A stretch of 64,000 bases of DNA from Candidatus Leptovillus gracilis (GTDB lineage: Bacteria > Chloroflexota > Anaerolineae > Promineifilales > Promineifilaceae). Below, in pieces: positions 23,434 to 32,875 of this stretch (position 1 is the stretch's first letter; every line of letters begins with the position of its first letter). Position numbers and translations under genes: made by a program. A model generated the notes under the pieces. That model was not told the origin of the DNA. It searched no databases and saw only the letters and a program-made list of their open reading frames with translations. Location of the stretch: NCBI GenBank assembly GCA_016716065.1, contig JADJXA010000001.1:1-64000 (forward strand), given 5' to 3'.

Positions 23434-26400
23434 TTGCCGGCAATGGTTACACCCCCTGTTTCCCCACCCAACATCCACGCCTACCTTCGCATCGCCGAAG
23501 AAGTGTTCCAACAAGGTTTAAACCCAGACAACCTGCCGGCCATCATCGTGGGTCTACCTGGCTTAGATCGCGCGCTTTTGGCTGAATTGGTACATCAGGC
23601 AGACACGGCCGTTCCCTCCCAACCCGCCTACGCCTACGCCCTCCTATCCGTCGCCGATGCCGCCGCCGAACAGAGCGACAACCTGTTTATGCGTGCTCTG
23701 GCCGCCTGGCATCTGGCGCGCGCCGCCAACGGTTGGGTGCAGCCGCGCTTGGTAGAAACGGCCGTCACACGCGCCCGCACTCTCTTCGCCCAACTAGACG
23801 AACCCGGCTGGCTGGCAGCCTGCGATTGGCAGCTAAATGCCCTGCCCTGGACCCGCCCCAACTTCACCCAGGCCGCCGCCGAACTGGAACAAGCCCTGGC
23901 CGCCCTGGTGTCCGCCGGATTCGACGACTGGTCGCCCTGGTGTCGCCTTTCCCTGGCCTACGCCTATCTGCTTCTGGGCCGTTTTGCCGACGCCGAGCGG
24001 GAAACGGCCGTCGCCCAACAAACCTTCCAACACCACCACAACGCCCTCGGTCTGGGGCACTGCCTTTATACCCGCGCCAGCGCCCTGCGCCGCCAAACCC
24101 ATTTTGCCGCCGCCACAGACTGCTTCAACGACGCCCTGGCGCTGTTCCAAGAGGCCCGCGCCGCCGTTCCGACTGCCATGACAACACTCCAATTGGGCCT
24201 GATCCGCTGGTGGTCCGAACATGATTGGCCCGTCGCCGAAGCAAAACTGCGACAGGCCGCAGCCCAGTTTGCCGCCGCCGACCTACCCCTGTGGTTGGCG
24301 CAGTGCCATTTTGGGTTGGGCCAAATCTACCAACAAACCGGTCAACTGACTGCCGCCACCGCCGCTATGCAGTCCGCCAGAGACACCTTCGCCCAATTCC
24401 AACTGCGCGGCCTCTGGGCCGACAGCTTGCTGGAGAGCGGCTGGCTGGCCTTTTATCACGGCCAATTCCCGGCCAGCCTCGATTTTTTCCAACAGGCTGA
24501 AGCGCTTTACCAGGCGATTGGCGCGCGCTGGCAGCACGCCCTCATCCTGATGCACCAGGGCGAAGTATACGTGCAGATGGGCTTATTCCAGCGCGCCCTG
24601 CAATGCCTGGAAGAGAGCCACACCCGGCTGCAAGAATTCGGTTTCCCGCAGCGCCTCGCCGCCTGCGAGATGCGCCTGGCGCGGGTCTATCTGCACCTGA
24701 ACAACATTCCCCGCGCCCACAGCTATCTGGACCAGGCCATCGCCCATTACCGGCAGTCTGCGCCTACCGAAGAGTATCCGACGGTCCACATCTTGCGCGC
24801 CGAGCTTTTGTTTCGTGAAGGCAAAGCGGAAGAGGCTCTGTCGTTTTGGCGCAGCGCGCTGGCCGCGGCGCAGCTGCAGGGCGATCAGGTGCAGACGGCG
24901 CGGGCGCAGCGGCTGTTGGGGCAGGCTCTTTGCGCCGCCGGCCGTTTCGCTGAGGCGTGGGACGATTTGCACACGGCCTTTACCCAATTCGCCGCCATGG
25001 GCATGGTGATGGATCAGGCCGCCAGTCAAGTGAATTTAGGTCAGTACTACGCGCAAACTGGCCGCTCAGACGCCGCCCGCGCCGCCTGGGAAACCGCCCT
25101 AGCCCTGGCGCACGGGGCAGCGCCTGAACTGGCGTGGCAGGTTTACGCCGGTCTGGCGCAGTTGGCCGCCGCGTCTGGCGAGCCGACCCAGGCGCTGGCC
25201 GATTACCGCCGCGCCATCGCCGCTCTGGGCAAAATGCGCCGCGCCCTGTGGCAGCCGGCCGTCGCCGGCGCTTACCTGACCCGACCCCGCGCCATGCTAG
25301 ATCAGGCCGTCACCCTGGCTTTTGACCAGGCAGCCAGCGAAGATGCGCTTTATTTCATCGAAGAAAGCAAGGCGCAAACGACCGCCCACCAGTTGGCCGC
25401 GCCCGCCCCCATCAGCCCAGCCCTGCCTGAGCAGACAGCCGAACTGGTCTCAGAAATTCGCTGGCTGCAGCAACGGATCAGCGAAACCCATTCCGCCGGC
25501 CCAATTGCTCTGGCTGCCAGCAGAGATCTGCACCAACAGTTTGTGCAAAAAGTACGCCAGTACGATGCGGCAATCAGCCGCCTGGAACGGGCCAACCGGT
25601 CCACCGACCCGCTGAAGTCACCAGGCAGGGCTTTTGATCTGGCGCAGTTCCGGCAGCTTGCCCACACCCAACTCGGCGCAAAATGGTTGGCGCTCGACTA
25701 TTACCAGACCGATCAGGCCATCGGTTGCCTGGTCATCGCCGCTGATGACTGTTATTCGTGGCAGGTTCCCATCACAGCGGCAGTGAGATTTGCCCTAGAT
25801 GTATGTTCCAAGGCGGGACACGGCCGTCCGCTCTTTGCCCGCCATCTCACCACCCTGGGCCGCGCCTTGCTGCCGGATGCTGTGCGGCAGCAGCTAACGC
25901 CGGCGACCCACCTGATCATCGTTCCGCACCGGCAGCTGCACCGCCTGCCCTGGGCCGCGCTGCAATTTGCCGAGCAGGGGCCGCCGTTGGTGATGGCCGC
26001 CATCCCGTCCATTGCCCCCTCGCTGGAAAATCTGGCGCTGCTGTGGCAGCGTCCCCAGGCCAGCCAGCCGGCCAACCAGAAACCCGGCCTGCTGGTAGCG
26101 GTGGCCGATTTTCAGGGACGACATGCAGCGTTGACGGCCGTTTCCCGTGAATTAACCACCTTGCTCAAGCTGTTCGGCGCTGGCGTGCAGCCGCTTACCG
26201 ACGACGACGCCACCTCGGCTAACTGGCAGCAGCTTCGCCAGGCCGATGGGCTGGCCCGCTTTGGCTTCCTCCACGTCGCCACCCACGCCTTCGCCGAATC
26301 CATGAGCGGCCGTCTGAGTGGGCTGGCTTTATATGACCGAGACCTCTGGCTGGACGAACTGGCGACCCTGGCGCCACTGCCGCCGCTGGTGACATTGTCG

Positions 26401-26670
26401 GCGTGCAGCGGGCTGCGCACCTTGTTGTTTGAAGGCGACGAGTCAATGGGTCTGCCGGCGGCCTGCCTGGCGGCCGGCGCACAGCGTGTGGTCGGCGCTC
26501 TCTGGCCCGTTTTGGATGAAAGCGTGCCCGAACTCATGGCCGATTTTTACCGCTGCTTGCGTTCAGGGATGGGCGCAGCCGAGGCGTTGGCCGGGGCGCA
26601 GCGCACCGCTGTGCGCGCCAACGGTGAAGCAGCCCATTGGGGCAGTTTCCTGTGCATCGGCCAGCCATAA
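23434..26670 (+). CDS. TPR-CHAT protease-like protein
   Basis: This protein has 1078 residues. About residues 60-640 consist of TPR-like helical repeats (for example ALQCLEESHTRLQEFGFPQR and EAWDDLHTAFTQFAAMGM). The C-terminal third is a CHAT domain, a caspase-like peptidase: catalytic His951 in HVATHAF and Cys991 in LSACSG, with a GLPAACLAAGAQRVVGALW helix-strand region and WGSF near the end. The start is TTG 23434 (AGGTGG upstream) or ATG 23443. Such proteins cleave partners when TPR-bound cofactors signal. In type III-E CRISPR systems a TPR-CHAT protease controls a sigma factor; here no CRISPR genes are present but a sigma factor is divergent. Confidence 0.88.
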   Translation: MPAMVTPPVSPPNIHAYLRIAEEVFQQGLNPDNLPAIIVGLPGLDRALLAELVHQADTAVPSQPAYAYALLSVADAAAEQSDNLFMRALAAWHLARAANGWVQPRLVETAVTRARTLFAQLDEPGWLAACDWQLNALPWTRPNFTQAAAELEQALAALVSAGFDDWSPWCRLSLAYAYLLLGRFADAERETAVAQQTFQHHHNALGLGHCLYTRASALRRQTHFAAATDCFNDALALFQEARAAVPTAMTTLQLGLIRWWSEHDWPVAEAKLRQAAAQFAAADLPLWLAQCHFGLGQIYQQTGQLTAATAAMQSARDTFAQFQLRGLWADSLLESGWLAFYHGQFPASLDFFQQAEALYQAIGARWQHALILMHQGEVYVQMGLFQRALQCLEESHTRLQEFGFPQRLAACEMRLARVYLHLNNIPRAHSYLDQAIAHYRQSAPTEEYPTVHILRAELLFREGKAEEALSFWRSALAAAQLQGDQVQTARAQRLLGQALCAAGRFAEAWDDLHTAFTQFAAMGMVMDQAASQVNLGQYYAQTGRSDAARAAWETALALAHGAAPELAWQVYAGLAQLAAASGEPTQALADYRRAIAALGKMRRALWQPAVAGAYLTRPRAMLDQAVTLAFDQAASEDALYFIEESKAQTTAHQLAAPAPISPALPEQTAELVSEIRWLQQRISETHSAGPIALAASRDLHQQFVQKVRQYDAAISRLERANRSTDPLKSPGRAFDLAQFRQLAHTQLGAKWLALDYYQTDQAIGCLVIAADDCYSWQVPITAAVRFALDVCSKAGHGRPLFARHLTTLGRALLPDAVRQQLTPATHLIIVPHRQLHRLPWAALQFAEQGPPLVMAAIPSIAPSLENLALLWQRPQASQPANQKPGLLVAVADFQGRHAALTAVSRELTTLLKLFGAGVQPLTDDDATSANWQQLRQADGLARFGFLHVATHAFAESMSGRLSGLALYDRDLWLDELATLAPLPPLVTLSACSGLRTLLFEGDESMGLPAACLAAGAQRVVGALWPVLDESVPELMADFYRCLRSGMGAAEALAGAQRTAVRANGEAAHWGSFLCIGQP

Positions 26671-27133
26671 AGAAGACAGAGAATTGGGTTCGCCAGGAGC
26701 AGTATTCAGAAGTCAGTGTTCAGTGCGCGTTTTCCAAATGTATCTTACATTTTTCGTAACTATACAGAAGCGGATTGGGAACACAGAGCTACACAAAAAA
26801 AGCAGGCCAACTCATTCAGTTTCCCGTTCACTATGTTTGCACTTTTGGCTCAAAGAATAAGAGTTCAACTCGAACGGCCATGTTGTCATTCTGAGCGGAG
26901 TCTTCGGAGCGAAGAATCCCTACGGTTTAGTCAGGTGAACGGGATGCTTCACTCCGAAGACTCCGTTCAGCATGACATAACCTGCACTTGCGTACCGAAA
27001 AAGTAAATCGTTCTTAAACTGCAAAGATAGTGCCGTTGAAATGGCCTGAAGATCGCTTTAAAACGCAAGAAGTCCAACTTCTTCTGAGAAGTTGGACTTC
27101 TTCACACAACCCCACTGCCACCCACCACGCTGA
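26671..27133. repeat. Intergenic region with two inverted repeats
   Basis: No gene. 26884-26977 is an inverted repeat whose 37-nt arms (TGTCATTCTGAGCGGAGTCT and so on) match at 33 positions. 27067-27102 is a perfect 16-bp palindrome (AAGAAGTCCAACTTCT, 4-nt loop). A degenerate TATTCAGT-type repeat and CAGTGCGCGTTTTCC occur near 26700-26737. The palindrome may terminate the convergent CHAT and dehydratase genes, although no clean T-run follows. Confidence 0.65.
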
Positions 27134-29080
27134 CTATCTGGCGGGCACAGAGGTCCTGACGGCCGTTTCCCCAGGCAGCAGCAGTGGTTTGTCTGCTTTG
27201 GTCGGCGGGGCGGGTTCTCTGACGGCCGTTACCGGCGTCATTGGCTCATACTCCGGAATCAGGTTTTGCAGGCCGCGAATGATGGCCGCCGCATCATTGC
27301 GCCAGGCCGATGCTTCCAGTCCGTCCAGACTATCGTCCAGGTCTCCCGGCACAAAGCTGCTGGCATTGCCAGCGATAAACACCTTTTCGTGGCAGGTACG
27401 ATGGTATTGTTCGCCGGTGACAAACAACTCTTCGTACATTTTCTCGCCGGGGCGCATCCCGGTGTATTGAATTTCAATATCACGCCCAATCTCTAAACCA
27501 GAAAGTTGAATGAGGTCTCGCGCCAGGTCCACAATTTTTACCGGTTCACCCATATCTAACACAAACACTTCGCCACCGCTGCCCAACACGGCCGCTTGCA
27601 GCACCAACTGCACCGCTTCGGGAATTGTCATAAAGAAGCGAGTCATATTGGGATCAGTCACCGTCACCGGACCGCCGACGGCGATCTGCTTCTGGAAGGT
27701 GAGGACCACGCTGCCCCGGCTGCCCAGCACATTGCCAAAACGCACCGCCACGTAGGGTTTGCCGCTGCGCCGCGCCGCCTGGTGGACCAATAATTCGGCC
27801 GTTCGTTTGCTGGCTCCCATGACGCTGGTGGGATTCACCGCTTTGTCGGTAGAGATCATGACAAAATGGGCCACATCAACCGACTGGGCGGCCCGCAGGA
27901 GGTTGCGCGTGCCCAGCACATTGTTGGTAATGGCTTCGGCCGGGTTCATTTCCATCAGCGGCACGTGTTTGTGGGCGGCCGTGTGGAAAACGATTTCCGG
28001 CCGGTACCGGTCAAAAATAGCCTGGATACGGTCGGCAAAACGCACATCGGCAATGACGGCCGTAATCTTCACCTCAGCTTTGGTAATGCGGCGCAGTTCA
28101 TGGTAAATCTCGAAGATGGAATTTTCGCCATGCCCCAACAAAATGAGTTCCTGGGGGTTAAAGCGCAGCACCTGGCGGCACAGTTCGCTGCCGATAGAGC
28201 CACCACCGCCGGTGACCATGACACGCCGCCCGGCGACCAATTCACGCACGGCGGCGATATCTGTCTCAATGGGTTCGCGGCGCAGCAAGTCTTCAATGGC
28301 GACGTTGCGCAGCTGCTTCACGGCTACCGTGCCCTCAACCATCTCATGAATACCAGGCAGTATCTTGGTATCTGCCCCCAGTTTTTCACAGACAGCAGCC
28401 ACTTCACGGATAATTTTGCCGGGCGCCGTGGGCATGGCGATAATGACCCGGTTCACCTGATACTTGGCGATCAACTGGGGCAAATCTTGCCGCCCACCCA
28501 ACACCGGCACACCGAGAATTTGCATGTTGTGTTTATCGGGGTCATCGTCAACAAAACCGACCGGCGTCAGATCAAGTTGGGGGTTGTGTTGAATTTCGCG
28601 CACAATCATGGAACCGGCGTTGCCGGCGCCCACGACCAATACACGACGACCGTAGCCGCTGCCTTTTGTTTGCCGCCGCTGGGCGTTCAGACGGACGCTA
28701 AACCGGCTGCCACCGACAAACAGCAGCACCAGCAGCGTATCAATCACAAACACCGAACGCGGCAGCGAAACCGCCAGCACAGCGTTCAGCACCGAAACCA
28801 GCAGCCAGACACAGAGGGAAGAGAAAAACACGGCGTTGGCGATCTGGGTTAGTTCGTTAATGCTGGCGTAACGCCAGAAGCGCTGATACAGGCCCAGAGA
28901 ATAGAAGGCGATGAAACGGACGATGAGGGAAACGGCCGTATAGACCATCACCCCTTGCCAATACATCGGCGGCACGCCCAACCGGTCCAGACGCAGCAGG
29001 ATCGCCAATGTAGGCGTCAGGCACAGGATAAGGCCGTCCAGCAAGAGAAAATGTCGGTTGCGTAATTTTGTCAGATACAT
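27134..29080 (-). CDS. Membrane nucleotide-sugar 4,6-dehydratase (FlaA1/CapD type)
   Basis: 648 residues. Four N-terminal transmembrane helices (about residues 10-125) precede a CoA-binding-like Rossmann domain (VLVVGAGNAGSMIVREI) and a C-terminal extended SDR dehydratase (VMVTGGGGSIGSELCRQVLR, HTAAHKHVPLMEMNPAEA, STDKAVNPTSVMGASKR). Relatives (WbpM, PglF, CapD) dehydrate UDP-GlcNAc or UDP-GalNAc at the membrane to start synthesis of rare sugars for capsule, O-antigen or glycoproteins. The usual catalytic Tyr is replaced by Met in SVMGASK, as in other WbpM-like enzymes. It is a single gene. Confidence 0.92.
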   Translation of the reverse strand: MYLTKLRNRHFLLLDGLILCLTPTLAILLRLDRLGVPPMYWQGVMVYTAVSLIVRFIAFYSLGLYQRFWRYASINELTQIANAVFFSSLCVWLLVSVLNAVLAVSLPRSVFVIDTLLVLLFVGGSRFSVRLNAQRRQTKGSGYGRRVLVVGAGNAGSMIVREIQHNPQLDLTPVGFVDDDPDKHNMQILGVPVLGGRQDLPQLIAKYQVNRVIIAMPTAPGKIIREVAAVCEKLGADTKILPGIHEMVEGTVAVKQLRNVAIEDLLRREPIETDIAAVRELVAGRRVMVTGGGGSIGSELCRQVLRFNPQELILLGHGENSIFEIYHELRRITKAEVKITAVIADVRFADRIQAIFDRYRPEIVFHTAAHKHVPLMEMNPAEAITNNVLGTRNLLRAAQSVDVAHFVMISTDKAVNPTSVMGASKRTAELLVHQAARRSGKPYVAVRFGNVLGSRGSVVLTFQKQIAVGGPVTVTDPNMTRFFMTIPEAVQLVLQAAVLGSGGEVFVLDMGEPVKIVDLARDLIQLSGLEIGRDIEIQYTGMRPGEKMYEELFVTGEQYHRTCHEKVFIAGNASSFVPGDLDDSLDGLEASAWRNDAAAIIRGLQNLIPEYEPMTPVTAVREPAPPTKADKPLLLPGETAVRTSVPAR

Positions 29081-29689
29081 GTGAATTGCCTATTCCTTAT
29101 CATATTGTGCGGGTCAGTGGTTGTGCGCCCCCTTTAGAATTTAAAGGAAAGTGGGATTTCAGGCAATAGGGCAAGAGTTCTATCACTTTCTGGACTGCGA
29201 CCTTTTTCGTCACCCTGAGTGCGGCGCGATTTGCCAAACGAATGGTACATGCAGTCCAGCTATCGCGTTGCAGCATCAAAGATCATTTGAAAAGTTGCCA
29301 GACTCCCACACCCTTTTTATTGCCGTTAAAACAGACACGAAGGGAGAATAGCAACCCAAAGTTACACATTACATTACAATATGCAATGCCCGGCGCGTCG
29401 CCCATTGACTGACACGGACGCCAGGTTTAATCTCTGTGCCCTCCGTGTCTCCGTGGTAAGTAGTTACAATTGATACACGGATGACACAGATTTAACAGCT
29501 TTACACCGATTTTCTGGTGATTTATCTGTGAAAATCCGTCCTATCCGTTCAATCCGTGTACCTATCTTAAGTTCTCCGACAACCTGCTAGAGGTGGGACA
29601 GGCGAAGACCATCGCGGACAAGGCGGCGAACACCTCCGCACTGCGAAAACTGAATTACAAAGTGGCGGTACAGCGCCGCCCGTCGCCGC
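29081..29689. other. Intergenic region, about 600 bp, no gene
   Basis: I see no gene. It contains the diffuse inverted repeat family CCGTGTCTCCGTGGT / ACACGGATGACACAGATT / ATCCGTTCAATCCGTGTACC around 29440-29565, a pattern common in environmental bacterial intergenic DNA. ACGGCCGT appears first at about 29722, inside the next gene. Confidence 0.6.
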
Positions 29690-30862
29690 TCATAACCAGG
29701 CTGCCGCTGAGGCTGTGGGAGACGGCCGTTCATCCAACCCGGCCGTTTGAATCGTCGCGCCCATGCGCTGCATATCGCGGAAAAAGCGCCGCGGCTCGAC
29801 GATGTGTGCCTGAAGCCACAGCCCAGGCCGGCGTAGGTCGCCATCCAGATATTGCGCCAGGCAGGCCGCCGCCGGAATGGCCGTCAGCATGTAACCATCG
29901 GCGTGGGCGATGGTTATTTCGGCCGTGTGGGGCGCGCCATGTTTCACGCCCGTGGCCTCCAATTTGAGCAGGGTACCATACGGTGGGCGCGAGAAGGTTT
30001 TTAAGCCCCAAAACAGCAGTTTCGCCAGGGGTGGTCTCCCGCTCTTTGGGAAAAGTTTCAGGCCAATCAGAATCAGCGGGAAAAGAAACCAATCTACAAA
30101 CCAGTTAAACCCGCCCACAAAGAAGCCCGTCTCCCGCAGAGAAGGGTGCATTTCCGGCAGGCCGCGCATCTCTTCCAGGAACATCGGCAGGCAGTACTGG
30201 CGGCCAAACTCGTCGCCAAAATCCATGAAGCGGGGGAACATCATCCCCAGGGCGCTCATTTCCTGCCAGCGGCCATCTTTGAAATGCAATGTCTGGAAAC
30301 TCATGAACTCGGCGACAAACTCCTGCATGGTGGCGGGCGAAAGGTCGAGACTGCCCCAGTCAATTTTGATGACACTGCCCACATTGGCCGATTCGAGCCG
30401 GTCGAAGTGCGCCGCAGCGAAGCGCACCATCGCCGCCGGCAGGCCGGGGTGAAAACCGCCATCGGTGATAAAGCAGCGATTGGCCCACTCGATTTCCCCG
30501 GCCAACGATTGCAAGTTTTGCATTTTGGCTGTGGCATATTGCACATCCAGGTAATCCGCGCCGCTCTCCAGCGCGGCGCGGACGACGTTTTCGGCGTATT
30601 CTGCCGTGCTGGAGGCGACAACGACCATGTCCATCCCCTGGAAGGCTGCCCGCAGCGATTGGAAATCGGCTGCATCAGCGCAGGCGGCATGGACGCGCCC
30701 GCCGCCATCTGTTGCATTGAGATGTTGTGCGGCCTGCTGCGCTTTTGCCAAATTGCGCCCGGCCAGTGTGAGGGTACAGTCTGTATGCGCCAGGAGCAGG
30801 CGCGCCAGCGGAAACCCGGTGTTGCCGTATCCGCCGAGGAGAAAAAGGTGTTTGGGAGTCAT
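29690..30862 (-). CDS. Saccharopine dehydrogenase-family protein
   Basis: This 390-residue NAD(P)-dependent protein of the saccharopine dehydrogenase/enoyl reductase group opens with a Rossmann motif (FLLGGYGNTGFPLARLLL). ADAADFQSLRAAFQGMDMVV and a GADYLDVQYATAKMQNL segment follow, as in saccharopine dehydrogenase-like proteins. A hydrophobic stretch (FVDWFLFPLILIGLKLF) in the second half suggests membrane association, as in lipid-related trans-acting enoyl reductases. The substrate is unknown. It may be co-transcribed with the GNAT gene 150 bp upstream. Confidence 0.8.
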   Translation of the reverse strand: MTPKHLFLLGGYGNTGFPLARLLLAHTDCTLTLAGRNLAKAQQAAQHLNATDGGGRVHAACADAADFQSLRAAFQGMDMVVVASSTAEYAENVVRAALESGADYLDVQYATAKMQNLQSLAGEIEWANRCFITDGGFHPGLPAAMVRFAAAHFDRLESANVGSVIKIDWGSLDLSPATMQEFVAEFMSFQTLHFKDGRWQEMSALGMMFPRFMDFGDEFGRQYCLPMFLEEMRGLPEMHPSLRETGFFVGGFNWFVDWFLFPLILIGLKLFPKSGRPPLAKLLFWGLKTFSRPPYGTLLKLEATGVKHGAPHTAEITIAHADGYMLTAIPAAACLAQYLDGDLRRPGLWLQAHIVEPRRFFRDMQRMGATIQTAGLDERPSPTASAAAWL

Positions 30863-31012
30863 TGGTTTGATATCATTCCCCTAAATTTAGGCGCAGCGCA
30901 TGGGCTGCGGCTGGAGATCGTTCAGCGAGCGCAAAAGCCGCTCGGTGAGGCCGGTTAGGCGGCTGCCAGGTGAGATTTGGTGCGCCAGGGTTTATGGATT
31001 ACACGGTAAAAG

Positions 31013-31783
31013 CTACGGTGAATGCGGCGCAAGTTTATCGAACTCCTTTTGCTGGAGGTAGTGATAGGCGAGGAGATGACCGTCTAACACGATGCCAAAG
31101 ACGCCGTAGGGGCTGGGAGATTTCTCCCGCAGCTCTTGCGCCGATTGGAAGGTCACGACCTGTGAAGGGATGCCTTTTCCCGCAGCGATTTCTAGAGCGA
31201 TAGTCGTGGCATCCTCGATGTAGGGACACTGCGGCGTGCGTATGACCGTCAGTCCTGCGCCGAAGTGGGCCTGGCGCGCTTCCCAATCAGCGGGAAAGGT
31301 CGGAAGAGGCGCGTTGTCGAAGCGCTGCACCAGCAGGCGAAAAGACGGCGGGGCCTGCGCAATCTCCTCGAAGCCGTGTTTCAGAAAGAGGTCCTTCTTT
31401 GCCAGCCACACACCGTCGCTGGCGACCATTACCACACCATGTTTGCTCTGGGCGCGCGCGTCATCCAGGCAAATCTGAAGCAGGCGCGAGCCGTACCCCT
31501 TACCTTTGCCCTTGCCCACCACCCATAAGCAATGGATGACCATATAACCCGCAGCGTGAACCGCCCGCCAGGCAAACTCGCCGGGGATGTATTCGATAAA
31601 CCCGACGGTTCGCCCGCCAGTCTCGTGAACCATGTGCAATTTCAGCCCTTCGGCAAAACGCGCCGCCAGCCACTCGCGCTTCTGTGTGTAACCCGGCGCT
31701 TTGCGCTTGCTCATGTAGCAGAAAAAACCGTGCTGCTCTACGTTGTCGGCATCCACCGTGATGATTTCAACGGCCTCGTCCAT
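31013..31783 (-). CDS. GNAT-family N-acetyltransferase with C-terminal YoaP-like part
   Basis: 256 residues. The N-terminal half is a GNAT fold: VHETGGRTVGFIEYIPGEFA, then the acetyl-CoA loop VVGKGKGKGYGSRLLQ and FLKHGFEEIAQAP. The C-terminal half (LTVIRTPQCPYIEDATTIAL with CPY, then PSPYGVFGIVLDG) resembles the domain fused to GNAT in YoaP-like proteins. AAGGAGG precedes ATG 31783. It starts 11 nt after the esterase stop, so the two are in one operon. The substrate is unknown. Confidence 0.82.
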   Translation of the reverse strand: MDEAVEIITVDADNVEQHGFFCYMSKRKAPGYTQKREWLAARFAEGLKLHMVHETGGRTVGFIEYIPGEFAWRAVHAAGYMVIHCLWVVGKGKGKGYGSRLLQICLDDARAQSKHGVVMVASDGVWLAKKDLFLKHGFEEIAQAPPSFRLLVQRFDNAPLPTFPADWEARQAHFGAGLTVIRTPQCPYIEDATTIALEIAAGKGIPSQVVTFQSAQELREKSPSPYGVFGIVLDGHLLAYHYLQQKEFDKLAPHSP

Positions 31784-31793
31784 CGGTACCTCC

Positions 31794-32570
31794 TTAACCT
31801 GGCCCCATCATCCAGACCAGCGATTGTTGGATCATAGCGTCCCAATAAGCCCAGGTATGTTCCCCTGGCCCTTCCTCGTAGGTCAGGTCAAAGGACAAAT
31901 CGCGCAGAAAATCGCGGAAGCTCAAATTGTTCTGGTACAGGAAATCTTCCGTGCCGCAGCATTGGTAAAGGCGTGGCTTTTCTCTGGCTTGGGTGGCCTG
32001 CCGCGCCAGCGTGCGCAGGTCATGGTCGCTGTCGGCCACTTTTGTCAGGTCTGGGCCAAAGATATTGCGCATCCCCGCCAGCCAGACTTCGTCCCGGTCT
32101 GGCCGCTCCTCGCTCACCAGATAACGAATGTCCAACGCGCCAGATAGACTGGCGGCGGCGGCAAAACGGTCCGGGTGCGCCAGGGCCAGTTTAAACGCGC
32201 CGTAGCCGCCCATGGAGAGACCGGCGACGAAATTATCGGCGCGGTCGGTGGAAAGCGGGAAGATGCGCTGCACAAGCGCCGGGAGTTCTTGGCTGATAAA
32301 CGTCCAGTAACGGCCGCCATGCGCCATGTCGGTGTAAAAACTGAGATGGACATCTGGCATGATCACGGCCAGGTTCAAGCCCTGCACGTACCGCTCAATC
32401 GAGGTCCAGCGCTGCCAGGCGGAATGGTCGTCCGAGTGGCCGTGCAGCAGGTAGAGGGTGCGGTAGTTGGGTCGTGGGGTCTCGTTCATGGCCGGCTGAG
32501 GTAGAAGGACATACATCCTGGAACTCAGGCCGAGAACTTCGGAGAAAAAATGGATTTCATTCAGGATCAT
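31794..32570 (-). CDS. Esterase of the S-formylglutathione hydrolase/tributyrin group
   Basis: This 258-residue alpha/beta hydrolase carries the oxyanion-side motif YLLHGHSDDHSAW, the nucleophile elbow GLSMGGYGAFKLAL (Ser), an Asp in the region of GTEDFLYQNN, and a C-terminal His in GEHTWAYWDAMI. These are features of esterase family EstA/FrmB-like enzymes. There is no signal peptide, so it should be cytoplasmic. It is first gene of a short minus-strand operon with the GNAT gene. Confidence 0.87.
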   Translation of the reverse strand: MILNEIHFFSEVLGLSSRMYVLLPQPAMNETPRPNYRTLYLLHGHSDDHSAWQRWTSIERYVQGLNLAVIMPDVHLSFYTDMAHGGRYWTFISQELPALVQRIFPLSTDRADNFVAGLSMGGYGAFKLALAHPDRFAAAASLSGALDIRYLVSEERPDRDEVWLAGMRNIFGPDLTKVADSDHDLRTLARQATQAREKPRLYQCCGTEDFLYQNNLSFRDFLRDLSFDLTYEEGPGEHTWAYWDAMIQQSLVWMMGPG

Positions 32571-32875
32571 GATAACTCCTTTCGTCGAAACGATTTAGCG
32601 CCCGGGGCGAAACACAGGATCACAATTTTACTATCATTCGCACGCATTTGCCGAGACAGCAGGCGCGGCAGACAAAGGGGTATTGGCTGTTCCGCAGACT
32701 CCGCTCAGACTTGTCCTGAGCAACACCGAAGGAATGACAATTAATTGCTGTCAGCGCCTAACAACGGCCGCTGACGAGTTAATAGGATGTTTACAAAGTG
32801 ATAACGTGCGCTTAACGGCCGTTTCCCCCGACAGTGGTAACATGGTCATCATCCGCCACTCTGGCGGGTTTTGCT
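32571..32875. other. Divergent intergenic region
   Basis: No gene. It contains one ACGGCCGT (about 32813) and a diverged GACTTGTCCTGAGCAACACC motif of the dispersed CTGAGC-GAAGG type. It should carry promoters for the esterase (minus) and the phosphatase (plus) genes. Confidence 0.5.

Noticed and set aside
23434..26670. Type III-E CRISPR-Cas locus
   Set aside because: The TPR-CHAT protein and sigma factor recall it, but there is no gRAMP (Cas7-11), cas1/cas2 or repeat array in the window.
26716..27006. 96-residue open frame after the CHAT gene
   Set aside because: Most of it is translated inverted-repeat sequence (HSERSLRSEESLRF) and it has no ribosome-binding site.
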